Assembly: GCA_911728435.2 (NCBI GenBank)
Contig: OU452200.1
Location: 26,675,715-26,739,714 of the forward strand
DNA from: Apoderus coryli
Taxonomy: Eukaryota > Arthropoda > Insecta > Coleoptera > Attelabidae
Length of the DNA: 64,000 bases
Reading direction: 5' to 3'
This document shows, piece after piece, positions 33,963 through 45,185 of this stretch. The position numbers and the translations under genes are program-made. How positions within the stretch are numbered: position 1 is the first letter of the stretch; each line of letters opens with the position of its first letter. The notes beneath the pieces were generated by a model. The model did no database searches, was not told the DNA's origin, and was given only the letters and a program-made list of their open reading frames with translations.

Positions 33963-35901
33963 CCTGGTGTCCCACCGGGAGGCGATTATGGAGAAACTAC
34001 ACTGTGGAACAATCTGAAAATCTGGTGTAGTACTTAGGTCGATGGGGTCAATTCGGCTAAAATGTTGTCAATAATCTAGCACTTCCGGTTATACCGGAAA
34101 TGGGTGTCAACTTATTTCAAATACGACCCTATATAAATTATATTTTTTTTGGATTCTCATTCTAAATATATATATCTAAAAATAAGGGCAAGTTTTTGAA
34201 AGTATGTATATCCCAAAAACTGATAGTTTTCAAAATATTGGTAATTTTACATTTTTCTATTACAATAGTGATATGAATTTGAAATTTAATTGATTTTAGT
34301 TGGCCATGATGGCTTTAGATAGCAAATGAATATGACACTTGCCAAAAATAATCAACTATTATGACAAATTGTAGACATTAATTAGTAGTAATAATCATGG
34401 CGGGCGTATAAATTATACTAACGCATACTATCTAAATTTGTTTATTATTTATGGATAATGTGACAGAGTGATGTCCCAAACGTGTGATACATTTGCTGCC
34501 AGGTACCCAGAAAAATACAGGCCATTACCAAAAGTTGTTAAACGGATAATAGATAATTTCAGGTCCGTAAAGACAAAAATAAAACGAAGGAAACCTATTT
34601 GTGACCATGGAGCTGTAGAAATAGCTATACTGGGGTACTTCACGGCATATCCTACGACATCTCTGCGAAAATTTGCTGTGGAGTCTGGATTTTCTAAAAG
34701 CGATCGATTCTTATATCTGGGGTACGATCAAAAATGAAATGTACAGCAGGCATTTGACCACTAAAGAGGACTGTATGCAAAGAGTTTGGAATGCATTTGC
34801 CAATTTGAGTCAACCATCTATTGGGCGGGCCATTAATTTTGAGATGTGAAAAGTGTTTAGAAGTTCAAGGTCAAAATTTTCAACATTTCTTAAAGTAATT
34901 TTTTTATGAGTTGACCTAAGATAAGTTATCATACGTTCTCGTCATTAAATAATCAAATTCTTCACAGACTCGAATCTTTCGAAATTATGTATTATTAGTT
35001 TAACAAGTTTTGATGATGGTTTATGTTTTTCTGGGTATTTGGTAGCAAATGTTATCACACGTTCTTGTTATCACTGTGTCACATTATCCATAAATAATAA
35101 ACAAATTTATATAGTATTCGTTAGGATAATTTATACGCCCGCCATGATTATTACTACTAATTAATATCTACAATTTGTCATAATTGTTGATTATTTTTGT
35201 CAAGTGTCATATTTATTTGCTATCTAAAGCCATCATGGCCAACTAAAATCAATTAAATTTCAAATTCATATCACTATTGTAATAGAGAAATGTAAAATTG
35301 CCAATATTTTGAAAACTATCAGTTTTTGGGATAGACATCCTTTCATAAACTTGACCTTATTTTTGATGCAAAAAAAATACAAAAAATATATAAAATTTGG
35401 GGTTGCCATTTAAAAAGTTTGAATTTTGATACTTTTTTCAATTTGATTTTTTACCCTTTTTTTCAAATACCCTGTATTAATATTTACTAAAAAGATATAC
35501 GTGGGCGCCTAAAATAGGTCTATATCTCCTAGGATATTCTAACAAATTATATTATTAAAGCTTCCATATAATAAAAAATTGTTATTATTCTTTATTTTGA
35601 ACGTCATTTTTGACATAAAATTTCGAATATTTCGAAAACGGCTGGGGATAGGTACAACATAGTATACATGAAATATGTTTAGAATTACAAGGAAAATCCA
35701 AAAAAAAATATAATTTATATAGGGTCGTATTTGAAATAAGGAAGTTGACACCCATTTCCGTTATAACCGGAAGCGCTAGATTCTTGAGAACATTTTAGCC
35801 GAATTGGTCCCGTTGACTTAAGTACTACACCGGATTTTCAGATTGTTCCACCGTGTAGTTTCTCCATAATCGATGGAATCTCTTCCCGGTGGGACACCCT
35901 G
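33963..35901 (+). mobile_element. Deleted mariner/Tc1-like element with very long terminal inverted repeats
   Basis: Ends match as inverted repeats (GGTGTCCCACCGGGA on both) flanked by TA at 33961-33962 and 35902-35903. The right arm (about 35010-35901, ~890 bp) pairs with the left arm (33963-34530). The left arm lacks about 300 bp present at 35350-35680. The inner end of the arms includes the start of the transposase reading frame. The internal region holds N- and C-terminal transposase pieces only. Confidence 0.85.
34468..34917 (+). pseudogene. Transposase relic, catalytic core deleted
   Basis: ATG at 34468 gives MSQTCDTFAARYPEK after the first Met, then KAVVKR-type basic sequence and IAILGYFTAYPTTSLRKFA and VESGFSKS, an HTH region. 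After residue ~78 the frame shifts into SYIWGTIKNEMYSRHLTT (34705), which is the C-terminal motif normally just after the third catalytic residue. It is followed after another shift by CLEVQGQNFQHFLK (about 34852-34896), the usual C-terminal tail. The three DDE segments between HTH and C-terminus are missing, an internal deletion. A diverged second copy of the N-terminus lies at 50727-50872. Confidence 0.8.
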
Positions 35902-36001
35902 TATATCAAATTAAATTAAATTATTATTATTTGGTTTGTATAAATATAAAGCCAAGAAATGAAAAGTCTAAGCATTTCAGACATACACTAGACATCCACC
36001 A

Positions 36002-36032
36002 GATGGCCGTTTCGTTGTCCACGAGTCATCAA
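36002..36032 (-). ncRNA. Decayed hammerhead ribozyme copy
   Basis: Minus strand: TTGATGA (C3 changed to T), stem II region CTCGTGGACAAC with broken pairs, then GAAAC and GGCCATC with a weakened stem III. Recognisable by its inverted partner at 36239. Probably inactive. Confidence 0.45.
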
Positions 36033-36232
36033 TTAATTAGTTCAGTAGGCGACAAAAATGCCAGAAAGTCTAGGTGGTTATGTTACCACGAAAATATATG
36101 TGACTGAAAAAAACTCGGCAATCTTTGCTGTCACACGCTACCTATCGACAGATGGCCGTTTCCTTTGTTTTACTCACTTATATTTTTACGGTAACATAAC
36201 CACCTAGATTTCTGGTCATTTGTGTCGCCCAC

Positions 36233-36283
36233 TAGACTTTGATGAGTCGTGAATCGACGAAACGTTCGTCTGGTGTATGTCTA
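36233..36283 (+). ncRNA. Candidate type I hammerhead ribozyme
   Basis: Plus strand: TTGATGA (36239-36245; canonical CTGATGA with C3 changed to T), stem II GTCG-loop-CGAC (36246-36258), GAAA, stem III A-CG with loop TT and CG-U, then C (36259-36270). The outer part of stem I can form from TAGAC (36233-36237) and GTCTA (36279-36283), across an internal loop of the same size and side as in the 27.7-kb motif. It lies on the host sense strand and would be present in the pre-mRNA intron. The C3 change would be expected to reduce or abolish cleavage. Confidence 0.6.
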
Positions 36284-36864
36284 AGATGAAACAAAAATGC
36301 ATATATATTCTATTTCTTGCCATTGTATTTATATAAGCCAAAACATAATAATATTGAATCTTGCTTTTACCTATAGCTTTATATAGGTGAGTGAACATTT
36401 TGAGGATTGCTGATCTTGTCTGTCTAGCTGCGTGGAGAGGCTCTTGACTACCATATTGCTAGATGGCATGCCGCGATATAGTTTTACTAAAACAAATAGA
36501 AATTCGATTCTAATGTCTTAAAAAAGGAATACAAAAAATGGAAATACCATTTCAATTCAATGTCTGACAAACCCTTCATATACTTAGGGCAGTCCTAGGA
36601 TCAACCCATCAGCTATTGCTTGAAATCACCATTGTCCTGTGATTGGGGTGGACACAAACCTGAAATTTTTAAATAGCAGTAGGTGTCGAGTGATACATCA
36701 TTTAACAGCATTTGCTTTACAGCAATAAGTTTCTTTTGATATTTGCCTCCCTGATTCTCGAGAAAATTGCGTTTAAAAGTCACAAATACGTAGTACGGCG
36801 ACCGCACACTTTTATGTAATTTGATTTCATTTCTATTATGGTCGTGTGTTTGTGTGCGGAATGT

Positions 36865-36880
36865 CCCGGGTTCGATCCCT
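36865..36880 (+). other. tRNA-like B-box fragment
   Basis: GGGTTCGATCCC inside CCCGGGTTCGATCCCTGC resembles a tRNA T-arm/RNA polymerase III B box. No A box or cloverleaf is visible, so at most a tRNA-derived SINE remnant. Confidence 0.35.
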
Positions 36881-36942
36881 GCTCTTGCAATTTTCGACCA
36901 AAGTAGTTACGTAGGTAGTTGCGTTAGTTTAGCTTGTTATTA

Positions 36943-37525
36943 GGGAGTTAAGGCAAAACCAAGGACGTATACGTATCTCCATACGTAAACGTGAGATTTT
37001 GGTAATATTTACACTAGATAAGCAGTCATTCAAAATAGAGTTAAGGTGCCATCCAATACGTATCGTATATGCGGAAGGTAGAGATAACACTTTACTTGAG
37101 AAAAAGACTATTTTAGATTTTTCTACTTCCATTTACTATGTTATTAATATTATTGTTTTTTTAATTATTAACCAAATACATATATATTTTATTATATATA
37201 CCTACAAACAATAACAGAAAAATGTTTATAATTGTTACAAAATAAACTACTACTACTAATAATAATAATAATAAAGTATTTATTGCAAAATAGCTTAGCT
37301 TAATTTTCAATTTAGATTGAGTTTTTAATGTTCTATTCTAGATATTCGTACAAGTTCATGTAATTCCGACAACAATCGGTTCAATACGTTTAAGTATACG
37401 ATACGCGTAGAGGTACATATGTTTACGGCCTTCGTATCGTTAAACGTATCATAAATTTAAAGAGCGCATGCGTAGATGTCAAAAGATACGTTTACGTATA
37501 TGTCACTGGCTTTGCCTTAACTCCC
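36943..37525. mobile_element. TA-flanked MITE rich in TACGTA motifs (583 bp)
   Basis: Both ends read GGGAGTTAAGGCAAA inward and are flanked by TA (36941-36942, 37526-37527). Similarity of the arms continues through CGTATACG-like sequence for about 40 bp. The ends hold clusters of ATACGTA/GATACG/CGTATC words in both orientations, which could be subterminal transposase sites. No coding capacity is evident. Likely a Tc1/mariner- or other TA-targeting MITE. Confidence 0.75.
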
Positions 37526-37527
37526 TA

Positions 37528-38245
37528 TTACTATTATTTTTTGTAATAATATAAATCATAGTGTATTTTTTAGATTTTAAATCTTTGATGAAAACATTTC
37601 GATACCCAGGTGATATCATATTTTAAATTATATACATTATATATATATATATATTTTTAATTAAATAACAGGGAGTGACATAAAGATCAAAAACTACTGA
37701 ACACATTATCGTTGATTCCATTGCTAATTGTATAAGAGAGCTTGTTGTGATCGCGAAGTAGGAACCTACAGCTGAGAATTAGCTGTGCTAAAATCAAAAT
37801 TGTTCATGCAATACCTACCTATTTATCAGCTTTTTACCCTTTTTTGTACACGACTAAAAACAAACTTTAATTTAAAATCATATAATGAGACAAAAGCTCG
37901 GTACATTGAAAATCATGCATCTCTCGGAATATATTTATGTCTGTCTACATAATATCATTCTCCCTAATGTTATGCTTCCACATTTACATTGTGATATCAG
38001 AATCATGGCCGGTGTGTTTCAATTATTTTTCTTATCTGCTTTTATCATGTGTTTGTTTTGTTCTACCCGTATTAAAGAGATTATTAAAACATAACAGCTT
38101 ATGAATATTCACCGCTTTGGAAAAATATATTGCAATCAAACAATTTGAATTATTAATTAAATTTTTATTTTTTGAAGTAATCCATAGCAAAGAGGGTCGG
38201 AATATATACATGAACCCAACAGGTTTGCTCCATCACATTATGCCT
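37528..38245. other. Intronic sequence, nothing recognised
   Basis: Includes a (TA)n run at about 37637-37654. No coding similarity. Confidence 0.35.
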
Positions 38246-38279
38246 GACATGTTTCGCAATTCCAAAATTCCATCATCAA
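38246..38279 (-). ncRNA. Hammerhead-like motif with palindromic stem III
   Basis: Minus strand: TTGATGA (C3 to T), a weak stem II built on AATT/AATT, then GAAACATGTC. ACATGT is self-complementary, so stem III could form between two molecules, and it is followed by C, giving the GUC-type site. Only the core element is visible; stem I was not resolved. Confidence 0.4.
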
Positions 38280-39560
38280 GGGCGTTGCAGTAAATCTTTC
38301 GTGATTGTTAATTAATCGAGGAATCAATGTATACGTACCGAAAAAAAAAATTCAATATGTATAGGTGTTTGAGTAGGAGAGTCTTTTTTATATAGCGGTC
38401 AAAAAGTAGTTAGTGTATTTCCACTTCACTAATTGGGAATTAAAAATGCATCTGAGTGTTATTCTATTTATGAATTTGGACAATATCTTCTACTCTTGTG
38501 TTCTAGGAGGATCTTAATGATTCACTCTCGTAAGCGAGTAAGAGTCTGTATTTTTTGTTTGTCAGTAAATTAAATTAGTGAAATAAAAAGGCAATGTTTG
38601 AAAAACAAATAAGTATATAAAATTTATTAATTGCCTAATTACCAAAGAATAATGAAAATTCGACTAAAACAACATTCCTGACATCTTTCGTATTTGGGCA
38701 CAATCGGTAACTTCAACAACTTGACTTTGGGGTAAATAAATAATAGTTTTGTTCGCGGAAACGATTCATTACTGATTCCAAACCGATTCGTGACATCACA
38801 GAGCTTCTTTTAAAGAAGACGTTCACAATCTTGACTCACCGCGAGCTAGAATAGAACCAAAATAGAATGGCATAGCTAGATGCTGGATTATTTTAGTTTT
38901 ACGTTGTATGTTCTGTTGACGTCGTGCAGTGATTTGCGGCACATTTTAATTTTTAATAACATTTTAATAAAGTAATGGAAACAAGAAACGTTGTCTAATT
39001 CATAACTTATTTTATTTTTGTGTTTTCAATTTTATCAGGGTGCCACTATAAAGGTTATTATTTCGAAGAAAAATTATTATTGTCTGTGTCTTAGGGGTGT
39101 TATGAATTTGGTTTACTGCGCGACGCGACGTATTTGGACTTTTATCAAATTGTTTGTTTGTAGTGTCCCTTGTCCCTTGAGTGGCTATAATTAATATTTT
39201 AGTATGTAAGTTTGACTTTTGAGGGCTTTAGAAAATAAATAATTTGCTGTTGTAAATAAACTGTAATTTTGACAACAAGTTCTAAGTGGAAAAAATTATA
39301 GTTTACCATCCACGATGGACTACAAATTTAACTTTATTTTACTAACTAAAAATGTTACAAGAAATTGCTGTGAATACGTAATATTGTTTTTCTTAATGAT
39401 CCTTTGTGCGAATATTTAATATTCAGAACAATTAAAATATGTAAAATATGATGCAAACGTTTAATGCATTATTATTTAGAAATTCCATGTAATTTAGTGC
39501 ATTGTGTAAAAACCAATACCTACCATATAAAAATCTTTAACTCAAAGTTAATACTTATAC
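38280..39560. other. Intronic sequence, nothing recognised
   Basis: AT-rich, no coding similarity or clear repeat. Confidence 0.35.
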
Positions 39561-40034
39561 AGGGTGCCCTAAGGAAAACGAACTCGAGGTCCCTTAGACT
39601 AGGTATGTTGTTACGTGTAAATGTTGCCCCTTAAATCAAGAATATGGGAGATATATTATGTTGATGACATTTGTATAGTCTGGCATCACGCACGTGATAC
39701 TATTCAGGATAGTCTTAACCATGTAGGTACATTTTATCCGATTTACAACAGAAATTCGAGAAAACAACAAATTGCTATTTTTATACCTTCTATTAGTCAT
39801 AAACCTAATATCTCTGTAGGATACCTATTCAGTATATAGGAAGCCACACACACTGACAAGTATCCCAACGCTCATTCGCAACACCAACCAGCTAAAAATT
39901 CATCCGTAAGAAATTCATTAGGTAGTTAATCGAGAATTTTCTGTCACAACCTGACACTCTTAAATCGGAGCTATCATAAATATATTCTACTGTAACAAAA
40001 CAAAGACACACTGGCAATAGAATATACTTTTGTC
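39561..40034 (+). mobile_element. Penelope-like reverse transcriptase fragment
   Basis: From about 39636 the plus strand reads IWEIYYVDDICIVW, the RT catalytic motif YVDD in the context typical of Penelope-like elements. After SVGYLFSIYRKP and a one-base shift it gives THTDKYPNAHSQHQPAKNS (about 39851-39908), the diagnostic YRKPTHTD motif. Only about 100 codons survive and the GIY-YIG endonuclease is absent. The stretch begins with TACAGGGTGCCC (39559) and ends CTACCCTGTA (about 40027-40036), so the fragment may have been carried inside a TA-flanked element. Penelope elements are known carriers of hammerhead ribozymes, which is relevant to the motifs elsewhere in this intron. Confidence 0.75.
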
Positions 40035-40294
40035 CTACCCTGTATATATAATTGGGTAGTTTTGGATATTTTCTCTTAGTTTTATAGTTTTATACCTAAC
40101 ATGTCTGAAAGTCTAATATGTTTGTAAATATTATACAACATCTGTAAGTAATAAATTTATTATCTTGGTTGCCTGTGATAAAGAATTGATACCTAGAACA
40201 GGACCTTTTTCTAGTCGAAAATATAATGTTTGTTTATGAGTTAGTTGAAAAGATAAATGCATATATTAGAAAACTTAACCAGATGTTTTAGTTA

Positions 40295-40611
40295 CAGGGT
40301 GGTCACTTTCAAAAATATCGAAATACCTTCGTATAAATTATATGTCGGACTTTTATAATTGGAGGGCGTCATGGTTTCCCATATCAAAGAATATATATAT
40401 AGGGCGAATAAAAAAACAGTGGGTTTTGTCCAGTCGCTGATTCGGGAGATTGAGAAGTCATTATAAAATCGTATTGTTTCTTGCTTTACAAATGGTAGTG
40501 ACTGGTTAATCTTTTGAACGAACTCCAACATAAGATACCTAAGTAACAACAATCATCCCAGTCGACATAAAAATGTATTTTATTTCTAAGACGTAAACTA
40601 CTGCCACCCTG
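40295..40611. mobile_element. Small TA-flanked MITE (317 bp)
   Basis: Starts CAGGGTGG after TA (40293-40294) and ends CCACCCTG before TA (40612-40613). Inverted similarity does not extend beyond about 9 bp. No coding content; the ends are typical of Tc1/mariner-derived MITEs in this window. Confidence 0.55.
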
Positions 40612-40613
40612 TA

Positions 40614-42489
40614 GTTGTATTTTATAGGGGTGTATGTTCAATGCTCTTTCTTATTGGCCATTGTTCATTCTGTAGTACCTACTTGTCATTTTTATGAGGC
40701 AATTTTGGAAATGCAATAGGACTTTCAAGTTAGATTCGTTGTAGCCTTGGTATGGTCTAGAGGTACCAATTGTATAAAGTTAAATTAAATATTTTAATTT
40801 GTTTTTGGACAAATAAATTGTACAAGTAATGATTAAGATTTTCTTCTAAATTTTCATTCTCGTTTAATTGTTTTATTCTTTTTTTATTTATACATATTTA
40901 TTATTTTTGTTGTTATTCATTTTCTTTATTAATTTTAATTATTTAAGTTAGTTGATTTGAAAAGCCCAAATCGTGTGTTTTATTTCAAATAAAGTTTTAA
41001 TTATGTTGTTGAACAGAAGGGTCGTTTAATTAATAACTTTCTTTTAAATAAATTGTGTGTGACCAGCAGGGATCGAGAATTATAAAAGGTTATTAAATTG
41101 TACATTATTTTAATACAGATTAATAAAGTTGATATTCTTTGTTTGTTCATCTTTAACTAAAACCTCTCGTAAAGCTTGAATCCAACCAGTAACAATTTGA
41201 ATAGCATATAGGGGTTCATTTGGGTTGAGCTATAAAATTAGTATTCTTTATGAATGTACACAACACCCGCTAATTCAAAATAGTTACACTACTCTCTAAC
41301 TATAAATTATTAGAAATATAAAGATCTATAGAGAAATATAAATCACCTAGTCCCAACACAGTAGTGAGTCTTTGAGAGCGCCATTTTTTTTTCACTTCAC
41401 TCATATATGTGCTCTAAACTTTCGATACACGAATATACATATAATACGCATTTTGAATGTATCCTTATAGTGTCGTATAGGCAATAGGCGTCTCAATTAC
41501 TCAGAATAATTGGTTTAATTTCAGATTCATACCTAATGTTAATAGTGCTTGGTGCAGTGAGAAAGTTTATGTATTAAAGTTTACTTATAAACGTAGTTGG
41601 TGTATATATAATCAGGTTTCCAATTCAAACTAAAGCGACGTAGTTTTGCCAAACAAATACCAACTTAATTAGTTTGTAATTAGAAATACGACAAGTTGTC
41701 TGAAAAACGACGGGATGAATATTAGTTAGAATTTTCATAATTTGTTTTCGTGTAATTATCCTAACGCTATTTTTAAAATATCAAAACACGTATTCAAATG
41801 GACATATTTTTCAGGAATAGCCGCTATGCCATGAAATTCATATGTCCTTATTCCTGATGTTTTTCTATAAGCCTACGTAAAATATTAAAATTTCGTTAAC
41901 TTAAATTAGTCAGTTCAAAGGTTAGAACCCTTTTGGTGGGTTGTGGTGTATCTCTGTCAGGACGTTTTGTTTCTATGACAAACAAGGATTATTTTACCTT
42001 CCCATATACGCTCTCGAGAGTGTGCTATGAACTTATTGAACACCATGTATATTTCTATAAATACTATCAAATTTCCTATTGATAAAATCTATTACCTTGA
42101 CACTTTTATAAAAGACTATTTAAATATTATATAGAATACCAACGTAAATCTACTAAATATAAAACTTAAATATAAATGAATTCCAATTTGCAAAAGTCCG
42201 AGTCGTAGTTATACCAAAGGCTTAACCATTTATTCACCGCCCACAGTTTTATCAAAGGCATCGCCTCCAGGTTAAGTATAATTGCGGTTATCTCAATTCC
42301 AGTGGAAAAGTTTCTACGGTCTGTAGTTAGCTTCTAAAACGTCTCTATAAGATATTGCGCTCTACGTTTGAAGTATACACTGTGTTTCAAAAATATGTTT
42401 AAATTAATCAAAATAATAATGTGTTGAATTTTGCTAATATGTAGATACTATGTATCTGGGGACATAGTAATTTTACTACGCATAGCAAG
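40614..42489. other. Intronic sequence, nothing recognised
   Basis: AT-rich without coding similarity. A terminal-like ACACTGTGTTTCAAAAATATG at about 42379 may belong to the mariner fragment that follows. Confidence 0.35.
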
Positions 42490-42720
42490 AATGTATTCGG
42501 TTACGACACTTTGGACGACCTTCACGAAGTTCGTCAGTTAGAGAATACGGCCATGGTTAAAGTCTTTACACCAATGTTTTACAATTGTAAAGAATTGAGC
42601 TTCTTCTGCAAATGCGGAAACTAGTAGATCGATACACTGTGGTATTTATAATCCACCTCTAATTTCGTCATAAATAATCCCATGCAAATGTTCAGGAATT
42701 AATTTAATTTTTAGGCTAAC
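42490..42720 (-). pseudogene. Mariner transposase N-terminal fragment
   Basis: Minus strand from about 42710: LIPEHLHGIIYDEIRGGL, stop, then CIDLLVSAFAEEAQFFTIVK, HWCKDFNHGR and LTDELREGRPK. This is the N-terminal HTH region of a mariner-type transposase (compare the usual W-EF-RGR and D-REGRPK motifs). The catalytic domain was not found. Contains a stop and at least one frame change. Confidence 0.75.
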
Positions 42721-43247
42721 ATATTTTCAAATAATTGTCAACATCACAACATTGCCACATATTTGATGTAGTTAATGTCAACAATGTAAACTTTTTTGCA
42801 CCAAACGACAATAACCGTTGCCAAGGCTCAAAATAGTTGCCCTCGTAATCTAGAATCTGGGGACACCGTATTCTCAATGCAAATATGTATATAAATGATT
42901 CAGTGCGTGAAATCTAGACTAGCAATGTTCCTTTTCGTAGTAAAATTCAGCAGCATATTAATCGATGCAGGACAGGGTAGAAGCCTACTAATTATATTAC
43001 GTTAGACTTCATTCATCACATTTTAGGTTCTAAGATCATACATTCAACATTATTTGACGCTATTTAAATTATCTAAGGAGACTTATGCCTGTGTGCGTCA
43101 ACGATGAACCCTGATGATGGCAAAGTAGTTATGTGAAATTTTTTAAAATATTATTTTGTAAATCCAAAAATTGTATTATAAATAATATTATGTTATTATA
43201 AATGCGATAATATTATTTAGAGAAAACAAGTATGGAATTATAATTAA

Positions 43248-44688
43248 CCCAGATATGCCTGAATTATTTTTTGTAAAATATTTAGGATTTTTTGGTGTAA
43301 GTATAATACAAAGACCATAAATAACGGGAAAAAATAGTAAATAAAATTTCGATACTTTTAAAAGTATTTTATTTTTGGTGTCCTTTTAAAAGTACAATAG
43401 GAACTTATCCATAGAAACTTTGAAATATTAAGCTATATCAAAAAGATTTAAATTAACCAAAAATTTAAGCAACACCAAAGTAGAAACAAAAATTAGTACA
43501 ACATAATTGAAAATGCATTATTTTGTGTTGTATGGAGCAAAACATCCAATATGAAGAGCCACTTTGCATTTGATACATATGGTTTTAACTTTATTATGAC
43601 ACACTCTGCATCTTGTTTGTTTCTCCTGCTGTCCAACTAAATGATCCAATCGGTCAAAACGTGTATCAATATTCTCTAGCGCAGAAGGCCTTCCTCTTTT
43701 TTTGCTTTCTGACCTTTCCAACAAGGAAATTGTAATCCTTCTTCTAAAAGTAAGGTGATCGAGGTTTCCTCCTTGCAGCCTGTGTAACTGCCAAGAATTT
43801 TGTACCATCAAATCTAGGCAAAATGCAATAAGACAAAAATACCATTTTTTACCTCGTATCTTTGTTCTATATAGGCTTATGTTTTGGTCGCATCTGTCAA
43901 CGCCGCCCATGTTTTTATTATATATATGAATATTGTAAGGTTGTTTTACGCTCAGTTTTTTCTTATCTTTTCTGCTATACCTTAGAACGCTTTGCACTGG
44001 GTTGATTGGAATGGCCTTTGAAGCTATTGTGACAACGTTATTGTCATGCCACTTTGCTAAAACAATATTCGTGTCTTTCATTTTTTGAAACTCGTAAGAA
44101 CCTCTTGCTTTCTTTTTCATGTCATGTTTCTTGATCATTGGACAATCGGCTGCTCGATTTTCACGAAGAGTTCCTGTGGCACGGATTCCTTTTTGGGATA
44201 ATGCTTCTAGAAGTGGAATGGTCGTAAAAAAGTTGTCAAAAAAAAGGTGATACGAATAATCTGCTTCTGAACGTAAGACGTATATATTCCTATTGGCCTT
44301 TTAAAAGGACGCCACTCTAAAAGGGCCCCCCGATAGCCCGTATTGTATTTTAATTAATCCTTTTGTGTCAGAATCAAAAAACACAACAATTATAAGTAAT
44401 ATTTACCACAAGGTAACTCAAAAATAATCAAAATAATTTCTTAATGATTACCCAACCAATTTAAGGTCGATTGGTGTGTCCATGTTGTAAAGCTGTACAA
44501 TTTTGCTCACTGTTTACTTGTCACTGTTTCAATGCAAACTGATTTTATCCATATAAATCTATTCACATGACATTAAAACAACATAATATGAACCGCCATC
44601 CATGAATAAGTAGTTAAACACTGAATAAAATGTCATATACAGCTGATTGTACCAATGTACTTATAAAAGGACAATAGGCATATCTGGG
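43248..44688 (-). mobile_element. PiggyBac-type DNA transposon, internally deleted (1,441 bp)
   Basis: Terminal inverted repeats CCCAGATATGCCT (43248-43260) and AGGCATATCTGGG (44676-44688), each flanked by TTAA (43244-43247 and 44689-44692), the piggyBac target. The words CCTTTTAAAAGG or close variants recur near both ends (about 43384, 44301). Usual piggyBac elements are about 2.5 kb with a transposase near 600 aa; here the N-terminal part of the gene is gone. Confidence 0.95.
43518..44294 (-). pseudogene. PiggyBac transposase, C-terminal ~259 residues
   Basis: The minus-strand frame is open from about 44294 to the stop at 43518, with no plausible start of its own. In order: HLFFDNFFTTIPLL (the Asp of FDN is the second catalytic residue of piggyBac), KGIRATGTLRENR, VTIASK, KNMGGVDRCDQNISLY (the Asp of GVD is the third catalytic residue), the WYFCLIAFCLDLMVQNSW helix, and a C-terminal cysteine-rich domain CRVCHNKVKTICIKCKVALH plus CF that binds the transposon end. 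The first catalytic Asp and the N-terminal domain are missing. The frame after the deletion has no stops, so the loss may be fairly recent. Confidence 0.93.
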
Positions 44689-44757
44689 TTAAGAAGATTT
44701 AATAACAAAATAAACGTATTTTGGGTCAGGAGTATTTATCATATTTTACTATATTCT

Positions 44758-44778
44758 TACTACTACTACTACTACTAC
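44758..44778. repeat. (TAC)7 microsatellite
   Basis: Seven TAC units inside the left arm of the foldback element; absent from the equivalent place in the right arm (about 45050). Confidence 0.9.
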
Positions 44779-45185
44779 TCTTACTATAACTTACAAGTTG
44801 ATTTTGGATAAAAAATGTTAAAATGAAACAACTGGTATCGTTTGGATTCCTGGTTACCCACCTACTTTGAACAGTGATGACACAAAAGCCAATTGTAGGT
44901 GAAATGACACTCTTAGAACCATTAGCAAATGCCAATATTTCAATGGAATTAATGGCCAAGAGACTTTTGCTCTAGTAAAATCGGACATTTTGCGAATACT
45001 AAATGTCCGATTGTTTCATTTTAACATGTATCCAAAATCTACTTGTAAGTTATTAAAAATATAGTAAAATAATATAATACTCCTGACCTAAAATACGTTT
45101 ATTTTGTTATTAAATATTCTTAATTATATTTCCATTGTTTGTTTTCTCTAAATAATATTATAGATTTTAGACCATTAAAAAATAT

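Larger units (their letters stand above)
35931..36345. repeat. Head-to-head inverted hammerhead repeats
   Basis: 35931-36090 and 36185-36345 are inverted copies: GACATACACTAGACATCC against its mirror near 36270, and CTAGGTGGTTATGTTACC (about 36069) against GGTAACATAACCACCTAG. Each arm holds a hammerhead-like core, the right one (plus) well preserved, the left one (minus) decayed. A third remnant (GATGGCCGTTTC) is at about 36152 between the arms. Confidence 0.75.
43200..45170. mobile_element. Foldback element split by a piggyBac insertion
   Basis: The right arm (about 45009-45165, read inversely) runs continuously from ATAATATTATTTAGAGAAAA through TAATTAAGAATATTTAATAAC to GTTAAAATGAAAC. The left arm has the same sequence but is interrupted at TTAA: 43203-43247 before and 44689-44833 after the piggyBac element. 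This shows the uninterrupted ancestral site. The element centre (44834-45008) has no coding content apart from chance frames. Confidence 0.85.

Noticed and set aside
36841..36900. tRNA gene
   Set aside because: Only a T-arm/B-box-like segment; no acceptor, D or anticodon arms can be placed.
43111..43139. CTGATGATGGC followed by GTGAAAT
   Set aside because: Stem II cannot be drawn and GAAAC is lost; may be a very old copy but not supportable alone.
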